DNA from: Antitrichia curtipendula
Lineage: Eukaryota > Streptophyta > Bryopsida > Hypnales > Leucodontaceae
DNA: 64,000 nt
Assembly: GCA_951230915.1 (NCBI GenBank)
Contig: OX579637.1
Location: 27,590,001-27,654,000, forward strand
Reading direction: 5' to 3'
The notes under the pieces: generated by a model
Databases searched by the model: none
What the model was told of the DNA's origin: nothing
The model's input: the letters and a program-made list of their open reading frames with translations, nothing else
Translations under genes and position numbers: made by a program
Shown: one piece after another, positions 10,790 to 22,349 of the stretch
Layout of the letters: the number at the start of each line of letters is the position of its first letter
Position numbering within the stretch: the stretch's first letter is position 1

Positions 10790-13611
10790 AAGGCACAGTG
10801 GACCGCGCTCACAACACCCCCCTATATTTAAAAGGTGGATAAAGGCATAGAACCTGGTCGGTGTTTGCCCGATTACCGAGGGTGGGTAATCTTGCGCCCT
10901 CAGTTTTGGCATTGAGGATACCCAATTACTTGGTATGATGAACAGGGCTCGCCTGAAAACTGACTTTAACGTTGACTGGAGAGTCATTACAGTGCTTCCT
11001 ATAAAAATCGGGCCATACGGCGCAGAAGGGAGGGCAACGTATTTTGATACCTGTCCAAAGCTGGAATCCATCACAAAACAAACCTACTACTTTATTATTG
11101 GGGGACAACACACAGTGGAGGCCTACAAGAAACTTGTCGATAACGGAGAAATTCCTGAATCTGATGTTCATGAAGCCTCTTGCTTTAAAATCATCCCAAT
11201 CTTTGCGCCGCAAAGCAAATTCTCAAATGTGATGCACCTCGCCCGAGCTCTAAACCAGAACGTTGCTGGTGAATAGAAGGAGCAATCATTTCTCACGCAG
11301 CTACTTACCGCGAGAATCAAATGGAGGGAGATGGGAAGTCCACAACCAGCGTATGGCGGCCGACCACACACTCCTGCGTATAATGTACGTTTTTTCTTCT
11401 CTATATTTTTTCTCTATCATAAAATATTGTTAGAAATAGATATCACGTTACAACCATATAGATTACTCCTGATGGTCGAGTCTGTGAGTCCGTGATGGTT
11501 TCAAATGTCAATCCATCGTTGCTTTCAGCTGGAGTGATCTAGATGGTATTCATTGCTTCTGCTCGTGGCATTATAGTCTTCGGGATTATAGTTTCTAAAC
11601 AGGTCATCTGGTTCACTCCAGCTGCTAGTTTTGGTTTTCTCTAATGTCGAACAATAACATAGATGTAAAACTAAATCTGTATCATTATGCATTCAGGAGT
11701 TTGTTCCACTGATCTCATTTATTTTCACCTCCGTCAAAGGGACCGACACAAGTGAAACAAAAATCCCGTTGTTGTTTCTGGAGGATGACGCTGACGTAGA
11801 GAAGTGGATAAAGATTGAGAGGGAGTATGTGCAATACATTCTTCCGGGCAATGAGGACAAATTACCCGATCCAGCAAAGAAAAGGCGGAACCGCCTAACA
11901 CTATTTGATTTTAAGACTCTATACGGGTTGCGGGTGGAGGATATCAACTTCCTTGCGGATCGGGTGCACAATAAGGAGATAACTGTGAAAAGCTCGAAGG
12001 CCAAGCAAAAAGGCGGTGGCCCGACACTGGAGACCCTACCGGAAGTTGGCGCTAGAGAACAATGCATCCAAGCCATGAAGAATGAGATGATGCTTCATTA
12101 TCGGCAGTACCATCTTCCCAGCAAGAAGCCGGTTTACATTCCATACCCCGATTCTGAGTTCAAAGACTTTGCTACTGAGATGAAGTTTGGACGTCCCGAA
12201 TTACAGCTTTGGGTGGACAGAGCCATGGCAATGGATGCAGGGAAGATTTGGCTTGAAGATCGGGCGAAGGGCTTAAACAAGACGTCCAACCCCGCAGACT
12301 GTCCAAAATTTGTGCATGACATGTGGGATGCATTCATCACAGCGAAAGCCCAAGTTGCGGTGGCAGAGGCAATGGAGAAAGGATTTGCAAAGAAGTACCT
12401 ATCAAAAATCATGGACGATAATATGTAGAACATCAGTGGCATTCTAATGCAACAGGATGTTGTAGCATGGCGTGGTGAAGGGATGAGACACTTGTACATC
12501 TGGTATTTGTTTGAAGCCACGGCTACGGGACCACGGGCAAAGTTTTTGGAGGACCGAAATCTGCGACAAGTTTTTGATGCTCTGGAAAGCGTGGAGAAGA
12601 AGGACACCTCTGTTCGATCACCAGCGATTCTTATGACGGATGCTTAAGGATTCCATGAAGTAGTGGCTCATTTGTACAAACGGAAGTTGGAGATCGCGCA
12701 CAAAATTTGGGACTGGCACGTGGTTCACTACATTGCTGGACGTGATCACGGCTTTTCAAAAATTGCCACTGGAAGCGAATTCGTGATGTTTGTGATTTTT
12801 TGCTTTGAATACAATGAATCGGAAAGCGCACAGAGCCGCTTCAACTACTACTTCCCCTCTCAACAAGTATACAGTTCTATATACAATTTTGAGGCAATCC
12901 CGGCTGACGTAAACAATTCATGGAGGCGTCGTGGTGTGCACTATTTGAGCGCAAATTCTGCACTTGTATTATTCGAAGGGTTAATACAAGATTACATGGT
13001 GCTTGTTAACGTGAACGGGGGACCAGAGATCACTCATCTGGGAATCGTAAGACCAAACGATGGAAATTGGTTGTTATTGTTGTTTTATGTTGTAGTCTTA
13101 GTCATCTTGTATTCTTAGTTATCTTCTCAATTAACTGGCAATCGTTGTACTGTACCAGTGGGGAAGGGTGAAGGTATTGGAAGTATTTAATTCTGCGGAG
13201 GCGGAGAAAGCTGGGATAATTACTGCCAGACAAATGCAGGAGCAATTTGCAGTCAACGTTCGGCAAGAACAACCGCCCGATATTGAGGAACTCTCAGACA
13301 ATGATACGGAAACTCCAGAGAACACCAGGGAACAATACTTTGAAAAGAACGATGATGAGCCTCCAAAGTGCAAGTCACCCGAGGTGAGTGTTGCATGACC
13401 TTCATGCATCTGAATTGCTCCAGTTGTTCGTTTAGAGAGTGTTTGTGGACCTAGTCTCATATTCAAGACATTGTTATTGCAGGTGTCCTCTCCTCCACCA
13501 TCATTGCTGCCTAAAAAGTTGAAGGATCCATCCTCTAAGAAAACTGCCAAAAATCCACTTTCCGCAGTCACGACAGAGGAAACAAGCAAGCAGAAGAAGA
13601 GGAAATTCTGA
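10790..13611 (+). pseudogene. ParB/DNA-methylase-like gene, copy A (main part)
   Basis: Exons by splice signals: about 10790-11384, 11697-13046, 13159-13383 and 13483-13611, all joined in phase 0. The first carries YYFIIGGQHTVEAYKKL, which fits the ParB-superfamily pattern (hydrophobic strand, GxH, then Ala). A long helical middle follows. A strand-glycine motif (VLVNVNGGPEITHLGI) lies just before the second intron, at the same place as FAGSKFTCAAM in copy B, where class N4/N6 DNA methylases have motif I. The last exons are acidic and then lysine-rich (KKLKDPSSKK, KQKKRKF), possibly nuclear. In-frame stops: TAG 10848, TAA 10887, TAG 11274, TAG 12426, TAA 12645. No DPPY-like catalytic motif was seen, so activity is doubtful even for the ancestor. 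ParB and methylase assignments rest on short motifs. Confidence 0.5.
11527..11623. repeat. inverted pair of CTGGAG palindromes inside intron 1 of copy A
   Basis: Intron 1 (11385-11696) contains CAGCTGGAGTGATCTAGATG at 11526-11545 and CATCTGGTTCACTCCAGCTG at 11604-11623, which match each other in inverse orientation. A further member (CATCTGAATTGCTCCAG) lies in the third intron near 13403, and CATCTGGGGCGCTCCAGATG lies at 13776-13795 downstream. Confidence 0.75.
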
Positions 13612-13751
13612 AGCCTTGGCTTGATGGTCTTTTAAAGTCCAACGAAGCTGTGCAGGTTTATGTCAAAGCCAACCCACTTTCCAGGTGCCAACAGCCGGTG
13701 GATCCAATGGGTAGTGTAGGGTTCCAGGTTCTGAAGGGTGTAAAGTATTAA
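13602..13751 (+). pseudogene. HAD phosphatase-like C-terminal fragment (piece 1)
   Basis: In a frame overlapping the end of copy A, 49 codons read EILKPWLDGLLKSNEAVQVY and onward to a TAA at 13749. The word LKPWLDGLLKSNEAV resembles LKPWLQNLFQSGETV near the end of the HAD-like gene at 22350-23005. This suggests that only the tail of a HAD gene survives here. It could instead be the true end of copy A after a frameshift. Confidence 0.35.
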
Positions 13752-14314
13752 GACTGTGCAATGTTAGGCTGCGATCATCTGGGGCGCTCCAGATGATCTC
13801 TTTTCAGGGTTTTTTTAATCCCAAGACACAGTATTGTCATAGATAGGACTAGGTGCAGACTCTCTGACATTTTGTATCAATCTATAACTGTTGTAAATGT
13901 CTTTCTTTAAAAACTACCTTACAACTATTTTATATATTAGGATGACGGCGATAATGTTGTGTTTGTGTCATTTTTAAAATTTAATTGGCAACTCAAATGC
14001 AAGTTCCTCAGTTACATGGGTGGAATTTGGAATATTAGACAAGAGCAATGATGAATGTCAACATGTAATATTTCAAATTACAGATTTTGTCAGAAATTTT
14101 AACAACATTGCACACTATCGTCAGAATTTGGGTTAGGACAATAAGGAAAATGTACTGGTAGTGTGCTCTCTTTGGTGAACATTGAATGTGTGAATTTTAT
14201 GCTTTGTAATGGACCCTTCTAATCAGTGGTATTTGGTAATCTACACCAGGAGCACTCTTGTTGAATATTGGTCGTCCGTTCACAATTGACCATGTGTTGT
14301 TACGTGGGTCTTTG
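13752..14314. other. spacer with one palindrome, no gene seen
   Basis: Apart from the palindrome at 13776-13795, I see AT-rich sequence with no supported coding frame. It ends in GTGGGTCTTTGCAG, a plausible splice acceptor for the HAD-like piece that follows. Confidence 0.5.
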
Positions 14315-14660
14315 CAGAGAGTGGTGATTCTGGTATTGACAGGTGTTTTGCACTGAGGCTGCTGTCGTGGAAATTCAACAAAACAAATAGATTGAGGCCT
14401 TTCAGGATTTAGTTGGTTTTATGTTGTCGAAGACTTCCGTTAGTATCTGGTCGAACATGACCACTTCTAAATTGGAGGAGTTCCTTCCACGGATACTTCC
14501 AAGGAATTTTATTGCGATGTTATTTCTTATTAAAGGTTGTGACTTACCAGGCAGTTTAGACAAGTACCCCAATAGAGGCAACTTCTTCTCTTTAGTAAAA
14601 TGGCATTGCGCAACTTGCTTAGAAATCACACCCTTGTATTCTTTGATGTGGATCCCCTAA
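14315..14660 (+). pseudogene. HAD/FCP1-like phosphatase remnant (piece 2)
   Basis: Directly after the acceptor the frame reads RVVILVLTGVL, the position of HAD motif I, but with Val where the nucleophilic Asp should be. After frameshifts, VSIWSNMTTSKLEEFLP (from about 14430) fits motif II of FCP1/NIF-type phosphatases (hydrophobic strand, then WS or WT). A third part reads LVFFDVDPLTQKVSIIPPIV in yet another frame near 14632-14690. The same three parts, in the same order, occur at 24454-24888. The copy cannot encode a whole domain. Enzymatic loss is likely both from decay and from the missing Asp. Confidence 0.5.
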
Positions 14661-14854
14661 CCCAGAAGGTTTCTATAATACCTCCAATTGTACATATTAG
14701 GGACACCCAACCAGCAGATTTGAAATAGAATACCTTAAGAATTGCAAACAATGCTTTATTTGTATTCAGTTCCTATTTTTTTATACATCTAAATGAAAAA
14801 AATGGTGGTTCCACCTTCTTTCTTTATGATACAACTATCAGTGTGTGTGATGTT

Positions 14855-15279
14855 GAGGGGAGGACATTAGAACGTCTCTAGACGTCCAATTCCCATTCCC
14901 AAGTTTAGTGTTAGAATTGTCAAATGAATATGTAATGTAGAGGGGAGGACATCAGAACGTCTCCAGATGTCCAATTCCCATTTTCAAGTTCAGTGTTAGA
15001 ATTGTCAAATGAATATGTAATGTAGAGGGGAGGACATCAGAATGTCTCTAGACGTCCAATTCCCGTTCCCAAGTTCAGTGTTAGAATTGTCAAATGAATA
15101 TGTAATGTAGAGGGGAGGACACTAGAACGTCTCCAGACATCCTATTCTCATTCCCAGGTTCAGTGTTGGAGTTGTCAAATGAATGTGTAATGTAGAGGGG
15201 AGGACATCAGAACGTCTCAAGACGTCCAATTCTTAAATTCAGAGTTAGAAATGTCAATTACTAATGCTATGGGTTGACA
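14855..15279 (+). repeat. 85-bp tandem repeat, five copies, with GACGTC-type palindromes
   Basis: GAGGGGAGGAC begins at 14855, 14940, 15025, 15110 and 15195: exactly 85 bp each time. Every unit contains GAACGTCTCCAGACGTCC (variants with AGACG or AAGACG) and ends TCAAATGAATATGTAATGTA. A degenerate sixth copy runs to about 15320 with ATCAGATGATCTCTAAATCT. Confidence 0.9.
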
Positions 15280-15592
15280 ATCATCAGATGATCTCTAAAT
15301 CTCCAATTCCCAACTTCAGTGTTGGAATTCCTCCATTTTATGATGAATGTGGAGGACTTAGCCAATCACGTGGAGATGGAAGAATGTAAACTCTCATTGC
15401 TTACACCAAATTGAGGACCTCCTGTACAAACATCACGATAGTTCCAGATAATTTTGCTAACTATATGCAAGTAACCATTGTCTACATGTTTCATTGCCCA
15501 AATATGAAATATTTTCCTTTGTACTGGCACTGGCACTACGCTCTGACCTCACCCAATATAGATAGTAATCAGCTGGAGTGATTTTCCAAAAC

Positions 15593-15637
15593 AGTCCAGA
15601 ATTCCTCCCAAAGTCCAAATATAGTTAAATGCGGCAT
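15593..15637 (+). promoter_or_regulatory. conserved leader upstream of copy B (also at 25464)
   Basis: The segment with CCCAAAGTCCAAATATAGTT and AAATGCGGCAT closely matches CCCAAAGTCCAAAAGTAGTT with AAATAGGGCAT at 25464-25510. Both lie after a HAD-like remnant and a palindrome-rich spacer. Position suggests a promoter or transcript start for a downstream gene, but no functional evidence is visible. Confidence 0.4.
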
Positions 15638-16937
15638 ATACCCTTCAGGAACATCATATGCTTTGCCGTGAAATACAAGGAAATCGAACCATACTTCCCA
15701 ATATCTTACAACAAAGAAATCAAGGAAGTTGTCCATGACCTGGAGACAATAATCAAAATTCACTGTAAGACTGCACAAACAGGAATACCTGAGGATGATC
15801 AATATCACTTCACCCTGGTCCTAGACTCCTCGAAAGTAGAATTCAACGTCTCTCATTTCATAAGGTCCCTAGAACCAACAAACTACAGAACCGAGATACC
15901 GGAACTGGAGAAGAAAGTTGATCTAGGCTTTTTCAAGATGACAAGTGGGAGGATTGTGACTGGGAAGAGCTTGTGCGCGAAACTGCGGATTCTCTTTGTC
16001 GACTTTGTTGTTCTGAAGGCCACACTCCAAGCAAAGCAAAAGGACATGACTCCACGGTCGGTCTCCACCGAGAGTCTGAGCACGGTGGAAGGACAAGGGT
16101 CAGTGGGAATTCCAGGAATGCAGCAGACTTGCGGTACAAGAAGAAGCAAGCAAGCGAGTGTAGCTCTTTCTGGCCGAAAGAAAAGCAACCTGGCATCACT
16201 GTTAGAAATCGTCCCATTCGACAAGGAAGCAAGCGCATTTGCAGTTGGGGAGCAAAGCTTTGTCTCTGCGGTTATTGATGTATCGGTGGCGTATGACTCT
16301 AAGCGGAAACATGATTATGACGCTTCCACGGCTGCTTGCAAGGGGTACTGGAAAAACTGCACAGTCGCATACGTCTTTGACAAGGAAGAAAAGAAACCAA
16401 TATCTATTGACCAACTCAGTGAGGCACCTGCACACCTTAACATTCGAAGCCATGAGCAAAGATTGGCCGAGGACGTCATGACGTTTCTATAGGAGATGCC
16501 TGACAAGTCCACGAAACAAACACTATGTGTCATGCCCGTGGATCAGACAGAAAAACCAACACCTGAATAGTGGGCACTCTTGAAGGACAAGAAGTTCTAC
16601 ATAATTAACGATCAGCACAGTGTAACGGCAAGCAAGCTGATGGTGGCAAAGGAACTGGACAAAGAGATTGGGAAGCACTTTCGGCAGTGGGAGTATTATG
16701 TGGTCTGGTCATCGGATGGTGAAAAGCTCCGAGCCATCTCCGCGTACTACAACCGAGTGAATCACTTCATTGCCATGAAGTCGTTGTGGTCAATTAATAT
16801 TCTCGGAGCAAGGAAAGTATGGGAAATCATGGGCAGACCCAGAAATCCCAAAGAAGCCGCACCGGTTGGAAAGAAGTTCAACGCCAGGCAGAACGCGGAC
16901 AACAAAGTCAACAAGACAATGTTCAAGGTATGTAGAT

Positions 16938-17023
16938 CAGATCGGCTCGACCTGAAACGCACCACTTATAGAATCTGTACTGAGCACATGTCGGACAGCT
17001 GCAAATATGGTCGACTCGACTTG
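16938..17023. repeat. copy-B palindrome motif in intron 1
   Basis: Intron 1 of copy B (16928-17067) holds CAGATCGGCTCGACCTG at 16938-16954 and the related ATGGTCGACTCGACTTG at 17007-17023. The first is the exact reverse complement of 18513-18529 in intron 2. Confidence 0.8.
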
Positions 17024-18470
17024 AATCATGCTTATTGACAAGTCTGTGATGCTTCTCCCTTGTGCAGGAATTCTCCTTGGCAATGTACAAGCGCTTTGCC
17101 ATGCTTGATGTCGTTAAGGCCCAGAAGGCAGCGAAAGGCAAAGACGTGGAGGAAAAGCTCAAGATTGTAAACGAGCTCAAGATTATTACCGCTCTGGATG
17201 AAGTCTTCAGTCTCTAGAGCGAAGTGATTTTGAGCGCAACGCATGGGGAGCTCATGGACCCAGACACCCGCATGAAGCTCAACGTGAAACCAAGTTAGAA
17301 GCCAAAGAACGGAAACCTGACACACGAATTCTTCAAGTGGCTTGGCAATCTCTTGTTGTATGACTTGACAAAGCTGGCCAAGCACATCCTGCATCAGGAG
17401 CCAGGAAGGAAGAACAAAAAGTATCCGAAGGTGACAATAAAACTCATCACGAGGGTGCTCAAGAGCTGCTACACATGCAAGGAGTGGGTCGAGCGCCGGA
17501 AGCGCAAATACCTTGTGAAGCGTGCATTGCACCTCGTGGACCCGACACTGAGACTAATGAACTCTATAGACAAGTTGAACGTGGAGAAGTGGAGTCAGTT
17601 CAAGAAAAGTCGAAACTACACGAGCGCCACGATGAGCGTCCTTCTCAAGCAAACTGGAGACGATTACTAGGCAGAAGCCAAGCAGCCGAGAATGAAGAAC
17701 AACTCTGTGGAGGAAATGTCACCGTACGCGGCCCAATTCTTCAAGGTGTTTCTTGAGCGTAGAAATAACTTCGTGCCGCCGATGTCTGTCTTTCACTACC
17801 GACCGTATGACATAAATAAGAAGAGCACCAGAATTGGCCGAAGGGGTCAATGACTGCCGACCACTTGAAGAACATGGCGTTCGGTGTATGGGACATGAGG
17901 TATACACCTTTCGTCCTGAACAAGGAGAAGTGCACGCCTTCCAATCTGTTCTTCACAGCTGCGTTGAAATCGTTCCAGGAGAAAGGTCAACCGCACCTTG
18001 AGGACATTCAGAATTGGCTTCTGATAGCTTCAGATCTAACTGAGCACACGCAGCTTCTTCACTACATTGAGTCAAATGATGTGCAAAAGGAATACAAGAT
18101 GACTTTCTCGGATTACATGCCATCTAGTCAAGAGAAGATGGGCGACTACTCCGTCACCAACAAGAAGGCGGTCGAGAAAATTTATCTGATGTTTCTGCAG
18201 AGCCCGAGCAACAGAAACTTTGTCGACCTGAGGGCATCGTATGACGCTCCTAATACGGATACATACACAAAGCCGCGGCTATACAATGAACTCGGATTCA
18301 GAATCAAAAACACAGAGCTGCGGATGGAGTTCTATATCCGTATTTTGAGAAAGTTTTGCATACCCGGGGTGAACGTTCTGTCCCTCTTTGCTGGCTCCAA
18401 ATTCACATGTGCTGCAATGGTAAGTGTAACGATCATTCTTGTACATCAGGCACATAGTCTATTCGTCAAT

Positions 18471-18529
18471 CAGGTCGAGACAACCTTATGTATACTTCTT
18501 CTGATTGTTGTTCAGGTCGAGCCGATCTG
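18471..18529. repeat. copy-B palindrome motif in intron 2
   Basis: Intron 2 (18420-18544) contains CAGGTCGAGA at 18471-18480 and CAGGTCGAGCCGATCTG at 18513-18529. Related words occur in spacers at about 19659, 20998 and 21063. None was seen inside exons. Confidence 0.8.
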
Positions 18530-19811
18530 TATTGTGCTCGTGAGCAAGTGACTGATTTCCTGACTCTCCAACAAATGAGCGGACTCACTGTGTTTGCAGT
18601 GGGTGATTTGGATGAATCCAACGACTGGACAACAATTGTGAGTGCGGCCATGATTTTTGACAAGAGTGAATTTCTACCTTCCGGCTATTTTGTTGATGAG
18701 TCCTCATTGGTCAGGGACACCGTCATCGTCGAAGAGGAAGGGGAAGGCGGTGGCAGAAGTCAGTTGGACACCTGCCAGACAGTTGTAGCCTGCAGCAAAA
18801 GAGAATATAGACATCTCATCAGACAGTGAGCACAAGCTGAACGACAATGTCGACGACGAGGACGTACCGACTAAGTAGACGACACCAACAGTTTTCATTT
18901 CACAAAGCATCCAGGGATCGTCGGCTTCATCGGGTCAGCTCGTAGGTCCGCAACCGTTGCCCTCGCCCTCGCCTATAGCGTGCGAGAAGAAGAGGCAGAG
19001 GAAGAATGAAGAGGACGACATCAGAGAGGCGGAGATTCAACAACTCAGGAGGGACAGGATCAATGACCGCAGGTCAAATATGGAAATGTTTGCAGAGAAT
19101 GCGAGGCAAATGGAGGAGTTGCGGAAGATGATCTTGGGGCAACAACAGCAGTCTGCATGCCAATTTCAGACCATCATGCATCATGTGGGTGCAATCCAAC
19201 CTCTGGCGTCTTTGCAGCCGGCGGGTCAGCAGCTGCTCCTCTAGGGTCCAACAGGAGGATCCAATAACAGTGGATCCTCAAGTTTATTGGTGGAGCCTGG
19301 AGTACCCACCATGTTTGCACCCCCCCCTTTTGTTGCTGCAACTCCAACTAGAGAATCTGTGGTTCCACCCCCACCTCCTCCTGCATTTGCTTGTCCTAAA
19401 ACACCAGCACCACCTGTAGAAGTGGCGGACCCATTGGATGTATGTGACGAGGTTGTTGGTTTCCAGCCTACAAGTATTATTATTTTTGATGTCGTCGCGG
19501 TCCAGGAACAGAACACTGCCAATGTAGATGAAAAGAGTGCTCCAGTGGTCAATCTAGATCCACTTGCAAGTTAATTTGCAAATATCGCTCGATGTCATTT
19601 GTATAGTGTTAGCTCGTCTCAAGCTGATTTGTAGCATAGTTTGTATATGGATGTAGATCTTCAGGTCGAAAGACAATCATTTTTTGGCAGAAGACTTACA
19701 GTGGACATAACCACTGAGTTTTCATTTTGAAAATCAATTTTGTACTTACTTCATTTTGATATGATGAAATATACCAATGTCTCACGGATTTCTTTCTTGA
19801 CAATTCCTGAA

Positions 19812-20002
19812 CTGCAAAGGCACTTGTCTTGATTCCACCAACGTCTCTAGAGCGTATTCCTGTTGCGGATAATCCACATACAAGCGCTGCCGCCGTGGAC
19901 AATCGTGGACCTCTAGGTGCTGACACCTCTATTCCGGACGTGGAGCTCTTGGAAATTCCATTGGTGGAACCCGCTCAACAACCGAATTCTCCAAAGGAAC
20001 AG
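19812..20002 (+). pseudogene. possible exon upstream of HAD-like piece 3
   Basis: An open frame reads IPPTSLERIPVADNPHTSAA, continues through ELLEIPLVEPAQQPNSPKEQ, and ends at CAG|GTAATT. It is low-complexity, proline- and serine-rich, like the stretch before the HAD domain at 21350. I take it as a disordered N-terminal exon of the following HAD-like gene. Evidence is limited to openness and the donor. Confidence 0.3.
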
Positions 20003-20172
20003 GTAATTCTGCATTCTTGTCGGTTTCATTTTCAGGGGCTTGGTGACTTTATTTTATTTTTTTATTTGGACAGTACGCCGTCCTCTTTAGTTCTTCCTTG
20101 ATGTCCAGATTGTGTCGAAATGTGTCAGTGCAGCGTAGTAACTGGCTGCACATTTGTACGTTTGATAGCAGA

Positions 20173-20966
20173 GACCGGATCCTCCATGTCCTCGAGGAAA
20201 GTCAAAGGAGGTAGACCTTCCATTGACGTCCAGGGTGTCGGAGAAGAGGCTCAACGTTGTCCTGAACCTAAATGGAATTTTGTGTGTCTGTGAAGATGCG
20301 AAGTCCAAGGGCTCGTGCTTTCATGCCCGTGATGCGACGCAGCCGCACTCGGCAACCATTCCAACGTTAGTGGGACCAAAGGTAGTCTGGGTCCGCCCAA
20401 ATTGCGCTGAGTTCCTCCGTGAGTTAGGACGCATAGCATTCGTTTTCGTTTGGAGCTCCATGAAGAAGTCCACCACAGAAGAGGTTTGCTTGTACCTATT
20501 TGAGGGTCAGGAGTATCCCATGTTCGTTCTCGGATAGGACTCGTGCACGAAACTAAAGTACAAAGATGATTTCGGGTGCATCGGGAATTTTAGTGAATCG
20601 GGCACAAGTAAGGATCTCTTCCTCAAAAACATGAGTACCTTGTTCAAAGGATTCCGAGGGAAATTCAACCATGAAAATACCATTGCAGTTGATGACAGCC
20701 TAGTGAAGCACGTGATGAACAAGACCAAGAATGTCATTCTCCTGGACTCTTGGAATTACAAGGGAAATGGTGCAAAGGACACGTTTCTGCTCGACGTCTT
20801 GTTGCCGTGGTTCAAGCCTCTGACAAACGCTCGAGACATAGGGCTGAAGTCATTCCGGGAGACTAACAAAGAAAAGATTGGGAGGAGGATGCTCTGCGAC
20901 GAACGAAGTCGTCGCACGTACAACAACATTTTGAATGTAGTGCGAGTTTCAGAGAGTTTACGATAG
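20173..20966 (+). pseudogene. HAD/FCP1-like phosphatase (piece 3)
   Basis: The frame enters as PDPPCPRGKSKEVDLP, then VVLNLNGILC (motif I, with Asn for both Asp of DxDG), then RPNCAEFLRELGRIAFVFVW followed by SS (motif II region). After one TAG at 20535 come ENTIAVDDSLVKHVM and NVILLDSW (motif IV-like: hydrophobic strand plus acidic residues). The end is LLPWFKPLTNARDIG and a basic helix. This order fits the FCP1/NIF branch of the HAD superfamily, which dephosphorylates proteins such as the RNA polymerase II tail. Loss of the nucleophile argues against catalysis. Length, about 250 codons, is near that of a single NIF domain. Confidence 0.6.
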
Positions 20967-21349
20967 GATAGTGCTCTGTATGTATCGATAGTGTAGTTCA
21001 GGTTGGCCCGATCTATTAGGCACATAATTAAAGAGATGTACATTCCTGTGCGCTTTAGCTCGCATCGACCTGATAGTTGAGTCAATATCTCACGTAATAA
21101 CTCATGTACTCATAATGCTTTGTATGCACATTTTCTCGTAAAATAAAATATTCTCATATGGTTTTTGAATATGACTTCTTGTTTTGGTTTCAAGTCTTGT
21201 TCATCTTACTTGTTAAGCGGTCTGCTGATTCGCCTAGGATATTTGAGGTTGCACTCGTTTATGGGATTTGCTCTGTTGATCTCAAATGATAATGTTTCTT
21301 ACTGTTTGTTGTTCTCAAAATTTGCATTTCTCTCCGTCTCCGTTCTTAG

Positions 21350-21953
21350 TTGCCAGCCTCACTTGTACGGCGTCGGCCGATTCCATCCTAGACTATGGCC
21401 AAACCGCAATTCTGAGCACGGGGAACTTCCTTTGCTCGGCGGCAACAGCAAATTCCACGATGGATTATTCCGCTAGACCTCTTGAGGATGGTGTGGTAGA
21501 CAGTCCTCCGAGTAGAACTCCTCATCTGCCTAAATCATGCTCCCCTTCTCCATTAAAGTCTAGAGGTGTTTTCACTTCGCAGATGTCATTGTCGGCCTCC
21601 GACAGAGCACCATAGAGGAAATTGTACGGAAATGCCATGTCACCAGTATTAGGTTGTCACCAGTGTTAGAAGTGCCACGTGAATTGTGCAAAGAGAAGGT
21701 TGCTGTCAATTTTGACTTGCCTTCATTTCCTCGGCCACGACCTCTTTCCCTGGGAGTAAGAAAGACCAAAACGCACAGCGGAGTGGCGAGCAAGAATTGC
21801 GTTTCTCCGTTTTTTGACCGGTGGGATCAAAAGTTCTTAGAACTACAGAGGCAACAAGCACAACGGGAGTACAAGCAAGCTAGTAATGGATATAGTCGTG
21901 GGCCAGAGATTAGGAAGGCCATGGAGAAGCTCAAGAATAAGTCGCACATATAG
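21350..21953 (+). pseudogene. disordered exon, probably N-terminal part of the next HAD-like gene
   Basis: After a CGTTCTTAG acceptor, a serine/proline-rich frame (DSPPSRTPHLPKSCSPSPLK) runs to a TAG at 21613. A second frame from about 21600 reads on through FDLPSFPRPRPLSLGVRKTK and WDQKFLELQRQQAQREYKQA to a TAG at 21951. The last part is a charged helix. No domain is recognised. It may be a separate small gene. The HAD domain at 22350 starts after another acceptor, which is why I link them. Confidence 0.35.
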
Positions 21954-22349
21954 GGGATGTTCATATTGTAGAGTCATAGTCTAGAGGTACACAAGCTATC
22001 TGCACATATTACATACATTGCCATGCTGCAGTGAATCACACTCGTTGTAATTACCAACACTGTGAAAAAAATTTACGAGATGTTTACATCGGATAATATC
22101 ACATGTTTGTACAAAACAATCAAGTGTAATTGGGAAGACACAATTGTTTGAATTTTGTGTCCCCTTTTTAATACTATATAGGTGGCCATGTACTTGTTAA
22201 TGGTATTAGTACGCTGATACTACTATATTTTGATGCAATGTATTCCAATTACTTCGTCTCAATTCCTCCCAATTCAGTGGAATCCTCTCAATTTAATGAA
22301 TATAACGTTTTAATTGATTCTAACTACATGGTTCCCTTGTCTTTTGCAG

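Larger units (their letters stand above)
15629..19574 (+). pseudogene. ParB/DNA-methylase-like gene, copy B
   Basis: Exons: 15629-16927, 17068-18419 and 18545 to about 19574, with phase-0 GT-AG introns where copy A has them. An unassigned N-terminal region leads to KFYIINDQHSVTASKLM (from about 16595), a ParB-superfamily-like motif. Then come WSSDGEKLRAISAYYNRVNH and a basic helical stretch. Before intron 2, RILRKFC followed by VNVLSLFAGSKFTCAAM resembles the motif X-motif I block of N4/N6 DNA methylases (FAGSGT type). After it follow an acidic linker, a coiled coil with RQMEELRKMILGQQQQ, and a proline-rich tail. I count eight in-frame TAG codons (16490, 16568, 17215, 17296, 17668, 18786, 18876, 19242). 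Frameshifts near 17845 and 18720-18775 are needed. A DPPY-type motif was not found. Decayed, but the most complete copy in the window. Confidence 0.5.

Noticed and set aside
5462..15279. CRISPR arrays
   Set aside because: The 116- and 85-bp arrays are plain tandem repeats with no unique spacers, in a eukaryotic setting with introns.
15629..19574. Reassigned genetic code (TAG read as an amino acid)
   Set aside because: TAG stands for Gln at one conserved site (26362) and for Trp at another (22544), frameshifts and TAA/TGA also occur, and CAG and TGG codons remain common. Mutation by C-to-T change explains this better.
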